Below are positions 9,661 to 17,399 of a DNA stretch of 64,000 nucleotides, piece after piece. This stretch comes from Siphonodentalium dalli (lineage: Eukaryota > Mollusca > Scaphopoda > Gadilida > Siphonodentaliidae): positions 82,436,324 through 82,500,323 of the forward strand of contig CP136061.1 in assembly GCA_032622095.1 (NCBI GenBank). Direction: 5' to 3'. Position 1 is the first letter of the stretch, and each line of letters starts with the position of its first letter. Below the pieces are notes generated by a model that saw only the letters and a program-made list of their open reading frames with translations, searched no databases and had not been told where the DNA came from. Position numbers and translations under genes: made by a program.

Positions 9661-10014
9661 TCAATAAAATTCAGACAAATCAGGATAAAATCCTCCCTTG
9701 TTATATGAGGGTCTCCAGTATGGATCCGACACGTATTCTGCTGCCTCATTGGTAATCCACCTTGGTAGCGGCTTTGGAGGATTAAATTCAGACAAGTTTG
9801 AATATAATGCTCCCTCCTTATACGTGGGTTTCCACTCTGGAGTTTCCACATACACCTTGGGAGGACTAGGTCTCCGTCTTTGCAGGAATTCTTTAACTCC
9901 AGCTCTAATGGCTAGCTTATGGCTCTCCGAATCTCTAACATTCTTCTGCCAATACTTTAATCGAGCATCGGCAGAGAATTTTAGCAAAATTTTCTCTTTT
10001 AGTTTAGAGAACAT
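9661..10014 (-). CDS. Small unknown protein with two W-x-P-(T/S)-Y repeats (cassette 1)
   Basis: The frame is open from 10,101. I prefer the ATG at 10,014 (MFSKLKEKILLKFSADARLK, 117 residues) because the TATA-like CATATAATATGG lies at about 10,050-10,060. The N-terminal half is basic and helical. The C-terminal half contains two related units, PEWKPTYKEGALYSNLSEF and PYWRPSYNKGGFYPDLSEF, separated by about 12 residues. I do not recognise a family. The gene is flanked by the same promoter block and histone-type 3' end as two other unrelated frames nearby. The frame is intact although most Polinton core genes are broken, so it may be younger or under selection. Confidence 0.55.
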   Translation of the reverse strand: MFSKLKEKILLKFSADARLKYWQKNVRDSESHKLAIRAGVKEFLQRRRPSPPKVYVETPEWKPTYKEGALYSNLSEFNPPKPLPRWITNEAAEYVSDPYWRPSYNKGGFYPDLSEFY

Positions 10015-10044
10015 TTTGAAGATAAAAAAAAACGTTACACTGCC

Positions 10045-10135
10045 CTCCATATTATATGAAACGCGCGGACGCGCTGACGACGTCATGCGTTTTCCTACCA
10101 AATTTCTCTGAACATCAATTCAAGTATGTTTCTTT
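10045..10135 (-). promoter_or_regulatory. Promoter block of cassette 1 (partial TIR copy) with TGACGACGTCATG
   Basis: This stretch matches the inner ~90 bp of the right TIR (12,034-12,120) in the same orientation: a GCGCG block, TGACGACGTCATG at 10,075-10,087, then GCGTTTT and CTACCAAAT. The match stops abruptly near 10,135, where minisatellite-like sequence begins. It doubles as the likely promoter for the gene ending at 9,661. Confidence 0.55.
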
Positions 10136-10189
10136 TTTGTGGGGTGTTTCAGTGACAGGTCTCAGAACCTGGGCTGACACTCTTACCCA

Positions 10190-10728
10190 TGGGTCAGAGT
10201 GACAATCAGCGAGGGGTGGGCCAGAGTGACAGGTCCCAGGGTAGGATTCATCGGTCCAGAGGTTGTGTTAGATTCCAATAGAGTAAGGTGAGCGCTTTGA
10301 AGGGTTTTTTTTTGACAGAAAAGAGCACAATTTACCAATGTATCGATTTTTTCTCGGATTCTAATGCCAGTGTGGTAAGCGAAGGGCGCTCCCCTTCGCT
10401 GTACACATTGAACTTAGAATAATACCGAGAAAAATAGATGTGTTGGTAAATTGTGCTACTTTACCAGTGCATTTTTTAACAAGAGCGAAAGTCTTCGAAT
10501 AAATTCGAAGACGCTAGCGTTGTAAAATGTACTTGCAGAAGTTACCTTTAAGTGAAATATGTTATGAGATAATGGTAAAATGGTACAGATAAAATTTTCC
10601 CGAGTCAAATCGGTGTTTTATTCATAGAAATAAGATGTTTTTGACAAAAGAGAAACACACCTGATTTGACGTTCGGAGAAATTTGGTAGAAAAACGCATG
10701 ACGTCGTCGGCGACGTCCGCGCGTTTTC
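10190..10728 (-). repeat. TIR copy, left (inverted relative to 12,034-12,570)
   Basis: The reverse complement aligns over almost its whole length to 12,034-12,570, with few differences. It includes the 134-bp palindrome (10,324-10,457), a 22-bp hairpin with 10-bp arms GTCTTCGAAT/ATTCGAAGAC (10,491-10,512), and at the inner end the promoter motif CATGACGTCGTCG (10,697-10,709; its last base differs from the other copies). Confidence 0.8.
10324..10457. repeat. 134-bp imperfect palindrome inside left TIR
   Basis: Outer arms read AGCACAATTTACC and its complement. The centre is GAAGGGCGCTCCCCTTC. The arms pair over most of their length (CTCGG, TTCTAA, CATTG and TGTAC blocks). A cruciform or hairpin of this size inside each TIR could act as a replication origin or end-recognition structure. 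Confidence 0.6.
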
Positions 10729-10768
10729 AATAACAAAACATATATCCGCATTCTTCATTCAAACCGAA

Positions 10769-11210
10769 GTGGATTACCGAGATCTGTATCGGAGCTATTT
10801 GGAGGATGGGATGCTGGTGAGAGGTGTGTTTGGGGATGAAGCACAGATGATATGGAAGGCTTTGAGTTTAGCAGAAACGGGGACTGTTGATAACTGTTTT
10901 GATATCTACATGTACACCGTTATGTTGATGACGGACAACAGAGATCGGGTATTTGGATTGCCACCACGGTGGTTCTGACACACCAGATTGCTGGGGCCAT
11001 CAAGATTGATGGTGCGACTTGCGGCTACATCACTACAGCGGTCTATCATGATCTTCTCAGGGCATAGAGTTTACGAATTCTTGCCGCTCTGGGGGATACA
11101 GACAGGCCAGCCGTGCAATTGTGCCATTTGGTTGCGACGTTCCCAAGACCACTTTCAGCTGTATTCAAACCCAAACACATCGTGCGGTTTCTTTTGAAAC
11201 CATCCAAAAC
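10769..11210 (+). pseudogene. Unknown helical protein gene with histone-type 3' end (cassette 2)
   Basis: The first open piece (10,769-10,978) encodes 69 residues, MDYRDLYRSYLEDGMLVRGV onward, acidic and probably helical. Coding signal then moves to another frame (VVLTHQIAGAIKIDGATCGY) and is interrupted by a TAG near 11,067. It resumes with LRILAALGDTDRPAVQLCHL up to the stem-loop. It is therefore a gene with a frameshift and a nonsense codon. A stop in the original frame at 11,195-11,197 lies 13 bp before the stem-loop, the spacing expected for a histone-type 3' end. I recognise no family. The promoter block with CATGACGTCGTCG and a TATA-like AACATATATCC lies upstream in the left TIR. Confidence 0.45.
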
Positions 11211-11260
11211 GGCCCTTTTCAGGGCCTCACAAATTTTTTAAAAGATGCGCTCTGAAATTG
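11211..11260 (+). terminator. Histone-mRNA-type 3' stem-loop plus downstream element (copy 2)
   Basis: GGCCCTTTTCAGGGCC (11,211-11,226) is a perfect six-pair stem with TTTC loop. It is preceded by AAAAC and followed by TCACAAA, as in histone mRNAs. AAAAGATGCGCTCTG follows at 11,240-11,254. That downstream block is shared with the other two copies apart from one base. Confidence 0.85.
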
Positions 11261-11447
11261 CTACTGTACGATTTGTTCATTCTTCCTGGAGAGAATGTTC
11301 ACTTAATTTCTCCAAACCAAAATCATTCATCATGAACTTGGAGAAAAATGTTCACATAATTTATCAAAGAATACTTCCCTAACAATAAAAAAAACACACT
11401 ACCACCCTTCATATCTATAATACGATCATCATATAGCATAATAATAC

Positions 11448-11490
11448 AGAGCGTATCTTTCGTGAATTTTAAGTGGCCCTGAAAAGGGCC
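11448..11490 (-). terminator. Histone-mRNA-type 3' stem-loop plus downstream element (copy 3)
   Basis: On the minus strand GGCCCTTTTCAGGGCC (11,475-11,490) is preceded by AAAC and followed by ACTTAAAATT and then AAAGATACGCTCTG (11,448-11,460 region). It starts 21 bp after the stop of the gene ending at 11,511. The stem is perfect. Confidence 0.85.
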
Positions 11491-11510
11491 GTTTAAAATA
11501 ATATAGAAAG

Positions 11511-11960
11511 TCATTTCTTTTGTTTCTTCATTACTGTTAAATCTTTCCCGAGTGATCCAAATGTTGATCGCTTCGTAGGTTCTTTCTGGAAACCATGTAC
11601 CTCAATTGGTATGTCAATCGTGTGAGGTTTCAAGTTGATTGTACATTCAGCCGGTTTTTGTGTTAATTGCTTTCGCAAATCCTTCATTTCCTGACAACTA
11701 TTTCGTAACAATTTTGTCTGTTCTTCCCATTGTGAACTCTTAATAACTTGGTATATAACAGGTTGAGTCATTTGTTGTGTTTTCACCGGCGGTGTATACA
11801 CTGGTTGTTGATCCGTTCGCGGATACACCATTGGTACCTGTTGCAGCTTTACCCGTGGCGTCACATTCCATGCATACAGTGGAGTCGACATTTGCGTTGT
11901 TGCAGGAACATGGTCGTACTGTACATCAATAGTCTTGAGAAATTCCGTTACTGGATCCAT
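11511..11960 (-). CDS. Unknown hydrophilic protein (cassette 3)
   Basis: An intact frame of 149 residues from the ATG at 11,960 (MDPVTEFLKTIDVQYDHVPA). The first half is rich in P, T, Q and V and probably unstructured. The middle holds a helical stretch with coiled-coil character (WEEQTKLLRNSCQEMKDLRK). The end is basic (GSLGKDLTVMKKQKK). I do not recognise it. It is convergent with the cassette at 10,769 and has its own promoter block with TGACGACGTCATG at 12,049-12,061 and TATA-like CATATATTTG near 12,025-12,035. The histone-type stem-loop follows the stop directly. It is intact within an otherwise eroded neighbourhood. Confidence 0.6.
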   Translation of the reverse strand: MDPVTEFLKTIDVQYDHVPATTQMSTPLYAWNVTPRVKLQQVPMVYPRTDQQPVYTPPVKTQQMTQPVIYQVIKSSQWEEQTKLLRNSCQEMKDLRKQLTQKPAECTINLKPHTIDIPIEVHGFQKEPTKRSTFGSLGKDLTVMKKQKK

Positions 11961-12033
11961 GTTTCAAAATAACGCTAACGTTACAATTTACGCATCTAAT
12001 AACGTTAACATCTTCGAGGATCAAATATATGGT

Positions 12034-12570
12034 ATGCGCGGGCCTCGTTGACGACGTCATGCGTTTTTCTACCAAATTGCTCCGAACGTCAAATCAGATG
12101 TGTTTTTTTTTTTGTCAAAAAACATCATATTTCTATGAATAAAACACCAATTTGACTCGGGAAAATTTTATCTGTACCATTTTACCATTATCTCATAACA
12201 TATTTCACTGAAAGGTAACTTTTGCGAGTACATTGTACAACGCTAGCGTCTTCGAATTTATTCGAAGACTTTCGCTTTTGTTAAAAAATGCACTGGTAAA
12301 GTAGCACAATTTACCAACACATCTATTTTTTCTCGGTATTGTTCTAAGTTCAATGTGTACAGTGAAGGGGAGCGCCCTTCGCTTACCACACTGGCATTAG
12401 AATCCGAGAACAAATCGATACATTGGTAAATTGTGCTCTTTTCTGTCAAAAATCCTTCGAAGCGCTCACCTTACTCTTTGTAATGTAACACAACCTCTGT
12501 ACCGATGAATCCTACCCTGGGACCTGTCACTCTGACCCACCCCTAGCAGGCTGGCACTCTGGCCCACCCC
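12034..12570 (+). repeat. TIR copy, right
   Basis: Inverted copy of 10,190-10,728. It contains TGACGACGTCATG (12,049-12,061), the 22-bp hairpin with GTCTTCGAAT arm (12,248-12,269) and the 135-bp palindrome (12,303-12,437, centre GAAGGGGAGCGCCCTTC). Its outer end runs into the minisatellite. Confidence 0.8.
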
Positions 12571-12905
12571 TCGCTGGCTGGCACTCTGGCCCATTCCTCG
12601 CTCGGGGACACTCTGGCCCATGGGCGGTTTATGGGACCTGGCACTCTGGACCACCCCCTCGCTGATTGGCACTCTGGCCCATGGGCCAGAGTGCCAGGTC
12701 GCGGTTTCTGGGACCTGGCACTCTGGACCACCCCCTCCCTGGCTGGCACTCTGGCCCACCCCCCCTCGCTGGCCAATGGGCCAGAGTGTCCCCGAGCGCC
12801 GGGGTGGGCCAGAAAAAATCCAAATCAAATCTTGCGGAACACTCTGGCCCATGGGCCACAGTGTCCCGCAGCGAGGGGGGGTGGACCAGAGTGCCAGCCA
12901 ATACT
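12530..12905. repeat. GC-rich subterminal minisatellite with mirror-oriented units
   Basis: Units of about 27 bp of the type TGGCACTCTGGCCCACCCC are present in both orientations. A perfect 28-bp palindrome centred on CCCATGGG lies at 12,668-12,695. Similar units occur at 10,150-10,250 on the outer side of the left TIR. The overlapping reading frames seen here on both strands are composition artefacts. Confidence 0.75.
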
Positions 12906-12910
12906 ACTAA

Positions 12911-13368
12911 CGCTTCTATCAATTAGTATTGATTTTATTTCGAATACTTTATTGTAAAATGACATGATAAAGTAGGACAATTTATTGTTCTATTTTTAGA
13001 ACAGACCATTCAGGCGATACCATATCGCGATAGAGATCATTAGGGTGTTCCCATAGCTATGCTCCGCATGTCAAATGTCCCAGATTGATTGTTTGTATTA
13101 TTTTATTACATAGTTATAAGCGATAATGAGTCTAATTTACGTTTATTTGTGACAAAATTACAGAATAAAAGTTCTGATCTCTAATAACAGTAACCAATAT
13201 TGTTAGTTAGCTAACCAATCACACGTGTTAGACCAGAAAATATTCGAAATATAATGAATATTAATCGATAGAAGCATTTCCGGACAGGGGTCTTCGATTC
13301 ATATCTAAAATTTTATACCTCGGTAACTATACAACAGATGTTAACATAGAGATAGACCATTTTTTAGA
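12911..13368 (+). mobile_element. MITE family A, copy 1 (5' truncated by the minisatellite end)
   Basis: Matches the family seen at 35,911 and 47,968 from CGCTTCTATCAATTAG onward, including GTTCTATTTTTAGAACAGAC, TCAAATGTCCCAGATTG and the right end with CGATAGAAGCATTTCCGG. The left ~110 bp are missing at the junction with the Polinton-type end, so one element inserted into, or recombined with, the other. Confidence 0.65.
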
Positions 13369-13395
13369 CTTAAACTAAGAAAATACCCGGATCGC

Positions 13396-14808
13396 CAGGG
13401 GGGGGGGGGGGGTCGGAAAAAATTTCCAGGCACGTATGATCATTTAAATTTTTTCCGGCATCGGGTGACCCACCCACCCAATTTCTTCCGTTTTCTGCCT
13501 TTTTTGTCAGGCAATTTTGGACACCCACCCTTTTTTTCCGTTTCAGGACACCCACCCCCCTAAATTTGAGAAAATTATCAATTGAGCAACCAAATAGCTG
13601 ATTATCCCTGATTATCCTGCATTATCATAATTTATTGCGCGATATTTGAATAGAACAGTGCATAATGAGATAACGATACTATTTGAATTTATCATATAAG
13701 TGTCATTAATCAAGAAATGTGTCAACATAATCACATTTCTAGGGATATATAGGCAGAGTGCCAAAGTTTGTATTAACATTCATTTTCATAAATATAGTCA
13801 CATAATCACATTTGAGTATTCTACAGAATACATGGTACCGGTACAACAAATTTCAGATTATTGGATATTTTGATATTTGCTATGTGATATACAGTAAGGC
13901 CCTAATTAATCGACTAAATCCTGAAAAAATACCCATTATTCTGCTGTGGTTATGGAGTCGTTTAATTAGGGCATTACTGTATTGCTGGAATCAAATTGTT
14001 TATCAAAACATGTGGAAATACAACTGTTCATCCCAGTTCATCCCAGTTTGAAGAATAATGCTAATACCAAACATAACCATGATATACCCGTGTGACTCTT
14101 CTTGGGGCATCTCAGAAAACACAACTCAGGAAACATGTTATAGCGTGTAATGGCAGGCTGGTAGCCACTGCCTGAAGTAATAGGCTTCGTAATAATTTGG
14201 AATAATATGGATGGATAGCCCAATTTCACTTCTTTTTTGCTCACGATATCAGTGAACATTAAATCTTTGTTACTGTGATTAACATTACAAGCTGATCCAC
14301 ATTAACTTGGAAAACAATTTGAAATTGCTGGCCCGGCTGGCCTTCAATTTATTTGTTAAGATTTTATGTTTTACGTTGTCAAAAGTCTATTTTATTCCAT
14401 TATTTATTATATCTTTATTTCCAGATCACATATGGTCAAGTGTGCTTTCATTTTATTGCTTATTTTCAGCTGAGTTCTGCATAGTTATTCTTATTTTGTT
14501 GTATCAGTAGATGGAATCCTGATTAAATTTTATTTTTCCAATAACGCAGTTTCTAGTTCTATCAAGTTGAATTTTGGTTATTGTTGGCCATTGTGCAACT
14601 GATCCAACTTCTGATAACCTCTCTATATAGTATAGCATTACTATTAACTATATATGACCTGTTTCTGTTCAAAACACATCAAAATAAGACTCAATAGCAG
14701 GAATGGAGAAAAAAAATTGGCATATGGAAAAAAACTGCTTTTTGGACCCAGGAGACACCCACCCACCCCATCATACGTGGCTGGAAATTATTTCCGCCCC
14801 CCCCCCTG
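13396..14808. mobile_element. Non-autonomous DNA transposon with 7-bp TSD, copy 1
   Basis: Ends are CAGGGGGGG...CCCCCCCTG. The TIR continues as GGTCGGAAAAAATTTCC(A)GGCACGTATG. Flanks carry GGATCGC at 13,389-13,395 and 14,809-14,815, an exact 7-bp duplication. The interior (1.4 kb) has no coding capacity that I recognise. The CAGGG end is hAT-like, but hAT usually makes 8-bp duplications. Confidence 0.7.
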
Positions 14809-14843
14809 GGATCGCCATTAATTTACTTATATTTTGAACTTTC

Positions 14844-15600
14844 TTACAAGGCAACGAGTCCCATAAATGTATAATGTATATCACGCCCCGCCTTCCACGT
14901 ATGCACAATTTTCATGTTTGTACAATTGCTTGTAATATAATACCAACCTGTGTTATTCCACCGCAATGGAGATGCAAATAAACCTATAATTGTGGAAGGG
15001 CTGGGACTGAGGACAGAACAGTAAATAGTGTCCGGTAGCTCAGTATCGTTTCTCTTCATTTCCACATACACTGCACATGAGATGATTTCAATCGGCTAAT
15101 TGTGGGTAAGATTGTGCTGAGTTTGTATATTTACGACTATTTACGAGAGGATTTCGATACACCCCGAAAGGCATTGACTTGTTTCCATCTATAAACTTGC
15201 ATGTCTCAAGAGGAGTTGCTAAGGCGCACACTGATCTAGGCCATCATAACCCTTCCATCGGCGACGTATTTCCTGAATTATGCATATTTGTTATTCAAAT
15301 AAATTGGCGATGTGACTAGTTATTTGGTATACATAAGGTGCATAATGTGCTAATAAAATAGTTTAACGTAAACATTCATAATTCACTGTGCATATCATAT
15401 GTGTAAACCTCATACAAATTAATACCCAGCCCTTTGATATTCTTCCATTTTATGTTGACAATATGTAAAGGCACTGTTCCAACACGCCGCCATTCTACGA
15501 TGGCTAAGTTTGCGCGTGGCAGGTACGTCGGTTCGTGTACCCTGTATGTTCGACTACTAGCCCCCATTAACTCTAATAACTGATTCATTGGTAAACACGC
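14844..15600 (-). other. Possible host-gene exons on minus strand
   Basis: Three minus-strand stretches have coding-like composition without simple repeats. They are 15,376-15,600 (MNQLLELMGASSRTYRVHEP), about 15,100-15,260 (VCALATPLETCKFIDGNKSM) and 14,844-15,071 (VLSPSPSTIIGLFASPLRWN). They hold several cysteines and NxT/S sites, as in an extracellular protein. A plausible acceptor (CTCATGTGCAG) precedes the last one. Exon limits cannot be set from sequence alone. They could also be a decayed gene fragment. Confidence 0.25.
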
Positions 15601-15627
15601 ACACTCTTGTTCAGATGTAAAAGGCCA

Positions 15628-15669
15628 GCGGTCAGATGCTCGTAGCCCGTTTATATATAACCATGGGTA
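15628..15669 (-). repeat. 42-bp perfect inverted repeat, left copy, with TATA box
   Basis: Identical in reverse complement to 17,019-17,060. It contains GGTTATATATAAACGGGC, a good TATA box, followed 20-25 bp later by GCATCTGACCG. Perfect identity over 42 bp at 1.35 kb distance suggests recent duplication or a shared promoter of two divergent genes. Confidence 0.6.
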
Positions 15670-17018
15670 AATGCCATATAACCGTACAGAAAAAAAACTC
15701 CGTTCTTTTGACCATGTATTTATACATGGTGTGTGTGCCTGTGGTTGTCCGTAACCTGGTGCCCGGTGTTATTGCTTTGAAAGTTAATCATGTTCGACTG
15801 GAGTTGTTAGATTGGTAATGAGATCAGCGGTTTCTATGTCTTGTCTGCTCATATTTACTGTTTGAACTTTGTCTATACTAGAATTTGTACAACAGGAGCT
15901 CAGGGAAATCGCACATCGAATTGGTTTAAGGGATTTTAGAAAAAGTATGTATATAATATAGAGAGGCCAACAGAACGATACCATATATATACTATGCATG
16001 CGATGTCTTTGGTGTAGTTTTGTGGTTACGAGAGCTCATTTCCCCTTGATTTCTGCTCCATATGTGGTCTTCTCCTTTAAAATGTCTATATGATTTCAAA
16101 CAGGGGTGGCGCCAGGATATCCCCGACGCAGGGGCTATACGATTCCCTGACAGGGGGCCGGGCTTTAGCTACTTGCTATTGCAGATCTCACCTCCCCGGG
16201 TGCCACCCAACATAATTTAGTATCGATGATTTCTCGTCTTCATTGAAAGCAAGACCGCGCTCTTAGCATGTGTGCCAAGCAGGGACGTGTCGACAGGGGT
16301 AGTTATGCAGGGGGCTTACACCCAGACTGCAGTCAAACCTAATGCAACATTAATTGGGAAATTCACACCAAAATTAGGTTGAAATTGTTGTCGTAGTTTG
16401 ATTTTCCAACAATTTCTCAGTGACGAATTTGTTGTTTTTAGACCAACATTTGCATATTTCCCTTTCATTTGCACAATTCTGGACTGAAATGGCCATAAGT
16501 TGACAATTTTCAAACATAATTAAGGGTGAGTGTCAGGTTAAAAACTTCACCGAATTGGAAAGCTTGAGGCCAGTCTAGATGCTAGATCAGGTCTAACCAT
16601 CGGCCGACCCGTGTGTTCTGTGCCCTTGCCAGTAGTTACTTGCTAATTAATTTAAGAAAAAATAAATCTGGGTGTAAATTTGTCGGGCGTTATACCACTA
16701 GATGTTAGGAATTTTAAATCTCATTCTGGGCCGAACCATCCTTTTCATCCCCCTGCATGGCCAGTGGCCACAAGATTACTGGTCCATTTATAATAGGCTA
16801 CCATCTAGTAGTCTGTGATGGAACATTTGAGAAAAATCAAATCACCGGGAGGGGGTGTGCATATTGAATTACGCAAACTTGTGAGTTTGGTGTGGTTCAA
16901 TGTGTTGGGGTGCAGTTGGAAATTCCAAGGTGGAGACCACCCCAACGAAAATCCTCTAGCCAAGACCCGAGTGAGATCCCAACTGTCGAGTGTGTTTTCA
17001 TTGTGTATTTCTCGCATA

Positions 17019-17060
17019 TACCCATGGTTATATATAAACGGGCTACGAGCATCTGACCGC
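17019..17060 (+). repeat. 42-bp perfect inverted repeat, right copy, with TATA box
   Basis: Mate of 15,628-15,669. Here the TATA-like sequence points towards the exon-like block beginning at 17,124. Confidence 0.6.
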
Positions 17061-17123
17061 AGGAGTTTCACTCACATTAATAAATTGCACATTTCATTGT
17101 TTGTTTTGTTATTGTGTCTTATA

Positions 17124-17399
17124 GGAATTTGCTCCCAATGCTGCATCCGATGTGTGTATGTCGACATCACTGTTGTGAATGAAGAACAATTCCAACAAAT
17201 GATAGAAAGGGAGCTCAGAGTGGACCGAATGAAGCTGTCTAAGAGGATCCGAAGCAAGGTGTCCATCCCAGACGAGAGATTCAGCGCGCCTCTGATTGGT
17301 GCCATCGGTATGGCAGCGATTCTAGGCTTCGTGGGTCTGTTCATTACGGGTGATGTGAAGAAGATCTACCGCGCCATACGATTTGCTGATATGGAGTGA
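17124..17399 (+). CDS. Candidate terminal exon of a single-pass membrane protein
   Basis: The open stretch ends with a stop at 17,397-17,399. It follows a T-rich tract and TCTTATAG, a good 3' splice site. Encoded features are a cysteine-rich start (CSQCCIRCVYVDITVV), a charged helical segment (QMIERELRVDRMKLSKR), a transmembrane helix (APLIGAIGMAAILGFVGLF) and a short basic tail ending FADME. The frame also runs through the T-rich tract and would mimic a signal peptide, but no suitable ATG precedes it, so I favour a spliced exon. A longer frame beginning at 16,815 is mostly repeat sequence. Family not recognised. Confidence 0.4.
   Translation, partial: GICSQCCIRCVYVDITVVNEEQFQQMIERELRVDRMKLSKRIRSKVSIPDERFSAPLIGAIGMAAILGFVGLFITGDVKKIYRAIRFADME

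Larger units (their letters stand above)
1..10170. mobile_element. Polinton/Maverick (adintovirus-like) element, decayed, left end outside window
   Basis: A run of minus-strand reading frames from 8,819 to the left edge has the Polinton gene set: protein-primed PolB, packaging ATPase, integrase, penton-like and major capsid proteins, and several small proteins typical of these elements. Gene spacing is very tight, with overlaps of about 4-30 bp, as in viruses. Polintons replicate with their own PolB, insert with a retroviral-type integrase and are thought to form virions. Here most core genes carry frameshifts or stops, so this copy is a fossil. The left TIR and any protease gene are outside the window. 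The right end is either near 10,170, where a TIR-like stretch is cut short, or at 12,910 if the second TIR pair belongs to it. Confidence 0.85.
10136..12910. mobile_element. 2.7-kb mini-element bounded by inverted TIRs and minisatellite caps
   Basis: Two long inverted copies of the same TIR (10,190-10,728 and 12,034-12,570) enclose 1.3 kb with two convergent gene cassettes. Both TIRs end outward in GC-rich repeats of ACTCTGGCCCACCCC type. The left end abuts a truncated copy of the same TIR, giving a head-to-head TIR junction. This could be a non-autonomous derivative of the Polinton, or the true right end of the Polinton after an inversion or duplication. I cannot identify a target-site duplication. 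Confidence 0.5.

Noticed and set aside
10988-11197. 69-codon frame as the C-terminal half of the cassette-2 protein
   Set aside because: It is in the same frame as the 10,769 piece but separated by a stop, and its composition is less protein-like than the alternative frame. Only its stop position fits the stem-loop spacing.
12466-12957. Five overlapping open frames on both strands, up to 128 codons
   Set aside because: They lie in the GC-rich minisatellite. Residues simply repeat the unit (ARVPxSEG, GTLAHGP) on both strands, so they are composition artefacts.
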